From NCBI GenBank assembly GCA_029288275.1, contig JARIHM010000130.1, positions 1-6,613 on the forward strand: 6,613 bases of DNA, in the 5' to 3' direction. The translations under genes and the position numbers were made by a program. Each line of letters starts with the position of its first letter. Positions within the stretch are counted from its first letter, which is position 1. Of this stretch, positions 4,449 through 6,613 are shown piece after piece. The notes beneath the pieces were generated by a model. That model was not told the DNA's origin, ran no database searches, and was given only the letters and a program-made list of their open reading frames with translations. Source of the DNA: Candidatus Saccharimonadota bacterium. GTDB lineage: Bacteria > Patescibacteriota > Saccharimonadia > UBA4664.

Positions 4449-5723
4449 TTACCAATCAACGCCCAATGCGGCCGCAGCGGCCACGCCAGACCGGCAGCCA
4501 TCCTCGTGGAAACCCCAGCCATGATAGGCACCAGCAAAAGCCAAGGACGGTCCGTTAAGAGAGGATAATTTGGCTTGAGCCGCTACCGAATCAAGGGTGA
4601 AGAGAGGATGCTGGTACTGCATTGTTTCGATAACTTTTGTCTGGTTCACAAGAGCTGCGTTATCAAGCGACACGATGTAATGATCCCGCGAACCAAACTG
4701 CTGGATGTGGCTCATATCGTAACTGAAACGTATGCCAGAGCCGCCATTGGTGCAGTCTGGAATGAGATAGTTCCACGAACTCGAAGCTCGTTTATGGCGG
4801 GGTAGTACCGAGGTATCGGTATGGAGCTGTACCGTCATTGGCCGATATTTGAACGCTCCTAGTACCTTGCGCTCCTGCTGAGTGGGCCGAGCCAGTAGCC
4901 TAAGCGCCTGGTCGGGATGAGTCGCGATCACCACCTTATCAAATGCAGCCGTTGCGCCAGTGCTATCGGTTATGAACAGCTTACCGTCTTTTCGCTCTAG
5001 CCTAGTAACCGCGGCGTCGCAAATAACGTGATGAAGCAAGGGGGCAATCTTTTTAACGTACGCGTGAGAGCCGCCCACTACTACTCGCCAGTCGTGATTG
5101 CCTTTTAAATTAGTTGTTTCCAGTATCCCGTGATTATCCATGTACTGGAACAGATACCGGGCTGGGTAGTTTCGGGCTTCGTCAAAATCACAAGACCAGA
5201 TGCCGGACACAATCGGCAAGATGAAGTGCATCTCAAAGTAGGAACTATAGTGGCCCTGGCGCAAAAAATCACCCAGCGTGATGTGGTCATTGCCAGGGGT
5301 AGCAAGGAACGTCTTGACGCTATCAAAAAACGGCTGAACCGTCAGCAGCAGCTTAAGGTACTTGGGTCTAAACAGAGCGGTTGGCATGGCAAATGTTCCG
5401 CGGTAGCCCCGCCCGCCCGTAAACTCTATGCCGCAGCCCCGACAGGACACGCTCAGGCTCATCTCGGTAGGCTTGACAGCAACATCCAGCTCTTTAAACA
5501 ATCGCAACAAGAAGGGATATGTCAAAACATTAAGCACAATAAAGCCGCTGTCGATAGCATGAGTGACGCCTGCGCTATCAGTCACCATATGGGTGTGCGT
5601 ATGGCCGCCCAACCGCTCGGCGGCCTCATACAGGGTGACATCGTATTTCTGGCGCAAGATATAAGCGGCGGTGAGACCAGATATGCCAGAGCCGATGACG
5701 GCGACGGTGGGGCGAGCTTCCAT
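4449..5723 (-). CDS. FAD-dependent oxidoreductase of the COG2907 amine-oxidase-like group
   Basis: Starting at ATG 5723 the protein has 424 aa. The frame stays open upstream to 5789, but a family-like N-terminus begins right at this ATG. The Rossmann FAD-binding motif Gly-Ser-Gly-Ile-Ser-Gly is at 11-16 and the ribose-binding Glu is Glu33. Then come Leu-Gly-Gly-His-Thr-His-Thr (38-44), an Ile-Asp-Ser-Gly-Phe-Ile-Val-Leu-Asn block, a Thr-Tyr-Pro segment with Glu-Met-Ser-Leu-Ser-Val-Ser, a Cys-Arg-Gly-Cys-Gly pair, and a C-terminal Phe-Ala-Gly-Ala-Tyr-His-Gly-Trp-Gly-Phe-His-Glu-Asp-Gly, where FAD contacts are completed. This order is typical of the predicted NAD/FAD-binding proteins in COG2907. 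The family often sits beside DUF1365 and cyclopropane-fatty-acid synthase genes and is linked to lipid modification. Neither partner is here, so the substrate is open. No ribosome-binding site precedes the ATG. Confidence 0.92.
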   Translation of the reverse strand: MEARPTVAVIGSGISGLTAAYILRQKYDVTLYEAAERLGGHTHTHMVTDSAGVTHAIDSGFIVLNVLTYPFLLRLFKELDVAVKPTEMSLSVSCRGCGIEFTGGRGYRGTFAMPTALFRPKYLKLLLTVQPFFDSVKTFLATPGNDHITLGDFLRQGHYSSYFEMHFILPIVSGIWSCDFDEARNYPARYLFQYMDNHGILETTNLKGNHDWRVVVGGSHAYVKKIAPLLHHVICDAAVTRLERKDGKLFITDSTGATAAFDKVVIATHPDQALRLLARPTQQERKVLGAFKYRPMTVQLHTDTSVLPRHKRASSSWNYLIPDCTNGGSGIRFSYDMSHIQQFGSRDHYIVSLDNAALVNQTKVIETMQYQHPLFTLDSVAAQAKLSSLNGPSLAFAGAYHGWGFHEDGCRSGVAAAAALGVDW

Positions 5724-5724
5724 G

Positions 5725-5743
5725 GCTACAGTGTAGCAATATA
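5725..5743 (-). promoter_or_regulatory. Promoter overlapping a dyad at the oxidoreductase start; leaderless mRNA likely
   Basis: Two -10 candidates overlap on the minus strand: an extended TGC-TACACT (5738-5730) that places the start point at the A of the ATG, and TATATT (5743-5738) that would leave a leader of about 7 nt. No Shine-Dalgarno is present. GCTACA-N-TGTAGC (5737-5725) is a perfect dyad covering the -10 and ending 1 nt before the ATG; CTGTAGC recurs on the same strand about 30 nt upstream. A repressor site is possible. Confidence 0.45.
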
Positions 5744-5769
5744 AAAAGTTTTCAGCTACAGCTAGCCAA

Positions 5770-5807
5770 AACCAAAAATCCCACCTCATGAGGACGGGAT
5801 TCTGGTT
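5770..5807 (-). terminator. Terminator-like hairpin after the tRNA-Phe/tRNA-Gly operon
   Basis: On the minus strand AATCCC (5801-5796) pairs with GGGATT (5782-5777), enclosing the inner stem CCTC-AT-GAGG. The stem is followed by T-rich sequence (TTTTTGGTTTT, 5778 downward). An outer AACCA/TGGTT pairing (5807-5803 with 5774-5770) could compete with it. It lies 40 nt past the tRNA-Gly 3' end. The T-tract is interrupted by GG, so efficiency may be moderate. Confidence 0.68.
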
Positions 5808-5846
5808 AAGCTGTTTTTGGGCTTATTAGAGGGAAAGAATAATTCC

Positions 5847-5921
5847 TGGTGCGGGTACAGGGACTCAAACCCTGGGCCTCTTCCTTGGCAAGGAAGCGCT
5901 CTATCACTGAGCTACACCCGC
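5847..5921 (-). tRNA. trnG-GCC: tRNA-Gly (anticodon GCC)
   Basis: This is a 75-nt tRNA with full cloverleaf: acceptor GCGGGTG/TACCCGC (pair 7-66 is G-U), D stem GCTC/GAGC, anticodon stem CTTCC/GGAAG with loop TTGCCAA (anticodon GCC), and T arm CAGGG-TTTGAGT-CCCTG. CCA is encoded. The discriminator is A73, whereas many bacterial tRNA-Gly species carry U73. It is the second tRNA of the operon, 1 nt after tRNA-Phe. Confidence 0.97.
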
Positions 5922-5922
5922 A

Positions 5923-5998
5923 TGGTGGCGAGACTCGGACTCGAACCGAGGACACGAGGCTCTTCAGGCCACTGCTCTACCAACTGAGCTATCTCGCC
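5923..5998 (-). tRNA. trnF-GAA: tRNA-Phe (anticodon GAA)
   Basis: This is a 76-nt tRNA. Acceptor GGCGAGA/TCTCGCC is fully paired, D stem GCTC/GAGC, T arm CTCGG-TTCGAGT-CCGAG, A73 and encoded CCA. The anticodon loop CTGAAGA gives GAA with G at position 37; many bacterial tRNA-Phe carry A37, the substrate for isopentenyl modification. The anticodon stem GTGGC/GCCTC has a U28-U42 mismatch. Its other features match tRNA-Phe, and the gene still looks functional. Confidence 0.95.
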
Positions 5999-6033
5999 GA
6001 AACCGAGTTACACAAATCAAAAGGTACTGGCAA

Positions 6034-6062
6034 ATCATACACGAGCTAAGGCGGTATTTCAA
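6034..6062 (-). promoter_or_regulatory. Sigma70-type promoter of the tRNA-Phe/tRNA-Gly operon
   Basis: TTGAAA (6062-6057) and TATGAT (6039-6034) on the minus strand are separated by exactly 17 bp. The start point would be near 6027, about 28 nt before tRNA-Phe. The promoter lies in the short gap after the stop of the membrane protein gene at 6084. Confidence 0.75.
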
Positions 6063-6083
6063 GCGGTTAGACAGTCGGAATCG

Positions 6084-6494
6084 CTATGGAGTGGCCGCGG
6101 CCGGCGCCGGCTGGATATCAACCGGCCCCACTGCCACAATGCGGTCAATGCCAGGACGATACAGAATGGCCTCGCCAGCTTTCTCATATACCAACAGCTT
6201 ATCGCCGTTGCGGGCCTGGCGCAGGAAGGGTGTTTGGAGCTTACTGGCATCGGTAACGGTAGCTAGCTCAGGCTGCTCGCCAGCGGGCAGGATCATATGA
6301 CGACTAATGAGGTGCTCCACTCCGGTCACGCTCGTCAGATTGGCAGGACGCGGCCAATACAACCAGATAGCGAAGGCGGCGCCGGCCGCCCCAGCCAGGC
6401 CTACGAGCACGAGGGCAATCCACAGACCAATTCGGCCCCACGACCACAAGCGGCGCGGCGGCCGCCGTAGGTCGATGACATTTGGGGCAGCCAT
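6084..6494 (-). CDS. Small single-pass membrane protein with a CPR-type C-terminal domain
   Basis: This 136-aa protein has a basic N-terminus (Arg-Arg-Pro-Pro-Arg-Arg near 10-15), one long hydrophobic segment (about 21-47), and a C-terminal domain (about 55-125) that should lie outside the membrane, ending in a Pro/Ala-rich tail. The segment Asn-Gly-Asp-Lys-Leu-Leu-Val-Tyr at 96-103 and Ala-Ile-Leu-Tyr-Arg-Pro at 109-114, followed by Asp-Arg-Ile-Val-Ala-Val-Gly-Pro, resembles a short domain I recall from unnamed membrane proteins of Patescibacteria. I cannot give a function. The ATG overlaps the stop of the preceding gene by 1 nt (TAATG), so it is the downstream member of a coupled pair; a GGAG lies 11 nt upstream, rather far. 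Its overlapping alternative frames are GC-driven shadows. Confidence 0.82.
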   Translation of the reverse strand: MAAPNVIDLRRPPRRLWSWGRIGLWIALVLVGLAGAAGAAFAIWLYWPRPANLTSVTGVEHLISRHMILPAGEQPELATVTDASKLQTPFLRQARNGDKLLVYEKAGEAILYRPGIDRIVAVGPVDIQPAPAAATP

Positions 6495-6613
6495 TACCGA
6501 TCGGTCTCCACATACAGGCGCTGAAAGCCAAAGCTACGAATGGCTGCCGACAAGTTGGCTAGGATATCCATAGGCTTCATGGCCGCGGTCGTTGTGGGCA
6601 GATTGGTAGTCTT
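6494..6613 (-). CDS. C-terminal end of an unknown gene cut by the window edge
   Basis: Only 39 residues and the TAA stop (6496-6494) are visible; the frame is open to the right edge. The end reads as a Thr-rich stretch, then a probable helix (Met-Asp-Ile-Leu-Ala-Asn-Leu) and a final Phe-Gly-Phe-Gln-Arg-Leu-Tyr-Val-Glu-Thr-Asp-Arg. The stop overlaps the start of the 136-aa membrane protein gene by one base, so the two genes are translationally coupled and likely functionally linked. I do not recognise the family from this piece. Confidence 0.6.
   Translation of the reverse strand, partial: KTTNLPTTTAAMKPMDILANLSAAIRSFGFQRLYVETDR

Noticed and set aside
5130..5744. Plus-strand 204-codon frame opposite the FAD oxidoreductase
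   Set aside because: It is antisense to a clear COG2907-type protein, and its end overlaps that gene's promoter.
5724..5789. 22-codon N-terminal extension of the oxidoreductase
   Set aside because: The extension is aromatic-rich and covers the -10 elements and the terminator-like hairpin. The family N-terminus (short lead into the Rossmann motif) begins at ATG 5723.
1..6613. Alternative genetic code (UGA as glycine), as in some CPR lineages
   Set aside because: All supported genes read cleanly with the standard code and none contains an in-frame UGA.
1..6613. CRISPR array, insertion sequence or phage module
   Set aside because: No spaced direct repeats, transposase, integrase or terminal inverted repeats with target duplications were seen. 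The tRNA genes have no partial 3' duplicates suggesting attachment sites.

Overview
The window reads as a compact bacterial chromosome segment in which every supported gene lies on the minus strand. I found no convincing plus-strand gene. The best guess for the host is a Patescibacteria/CPR organism, probably close to Candidatus Saccharibacteria. This rests on the many very small proteins, the single-pass membrane proteins of unknown function, LemA, tRNA genes that encode their CCA ends, tight packing, and a 136-aa protein whose C-terminal domain resembles anonymous CPR proteins. It is an inference, since there is no rRNA or marker gene. The standard genetic code fits: no in-frame UGA is needed anywhere.

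Minus-strand order (high to low coordinates). (1) 6613-6084: the C-terminal end of an unknown gene, overlapping by 1 nt a 136-aa membrane-anchored protein. (2) 6062-5770: a tRNA-Phe/tRNA-Gly operon with a good promoter, a 1-nt inter-tRNA spacer and a terminator-like hairpin. (3) 5723-4449: a COG2907-type FAD-dependent oxidoreductase, apparently translated from a leaderless or nearly leaderless mRNA. (4) 4374-3869: an extended -10 promoter with an adjacent inverted repeat, two tandem paralogous small basic four-cysteine proteins, and a clean intrinsic terminator. (5) 3807-2610: promoter and gene for an M20-family metallopeptidase. (6) 2592-1472: tRNA-Cys, then a 340-aa single-pass membrane protein. 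(7) 1457-821: tRNA-Leu(UAA), then two tandem paralogous metallothionein-like proteins with 9 and 10 cysteines, ending at a 14-bp perfect hairpin. (8) 789-1: lemA with its own extended -10 promoter, followed without a gap by a truncated four-helix-bundle (23S rRNA intervening-sequence family) protein.

The most notable content is two separate loci, about 2.7 kb apart, each holding a tandem duplication of a tiny cysteine-rich protein. Of these four genes, the 50-aa and 59-aa proteins are short enough to be missed by routine gene calling. In both pairs the cysteine framework is conserved while the rest of the sequence has diverged, which argues that they are real selected proteins, probably metal-binding. 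The genes look like largely independent short transcription units rather than one pathway. The only links I would propose are a possible shared theme of metal or thiol handling (two Cys-rich families, a metal-dependent peptidase, a tRNA-Cys gene) and cell-envelope proteins (LemA and two anchored proteins).
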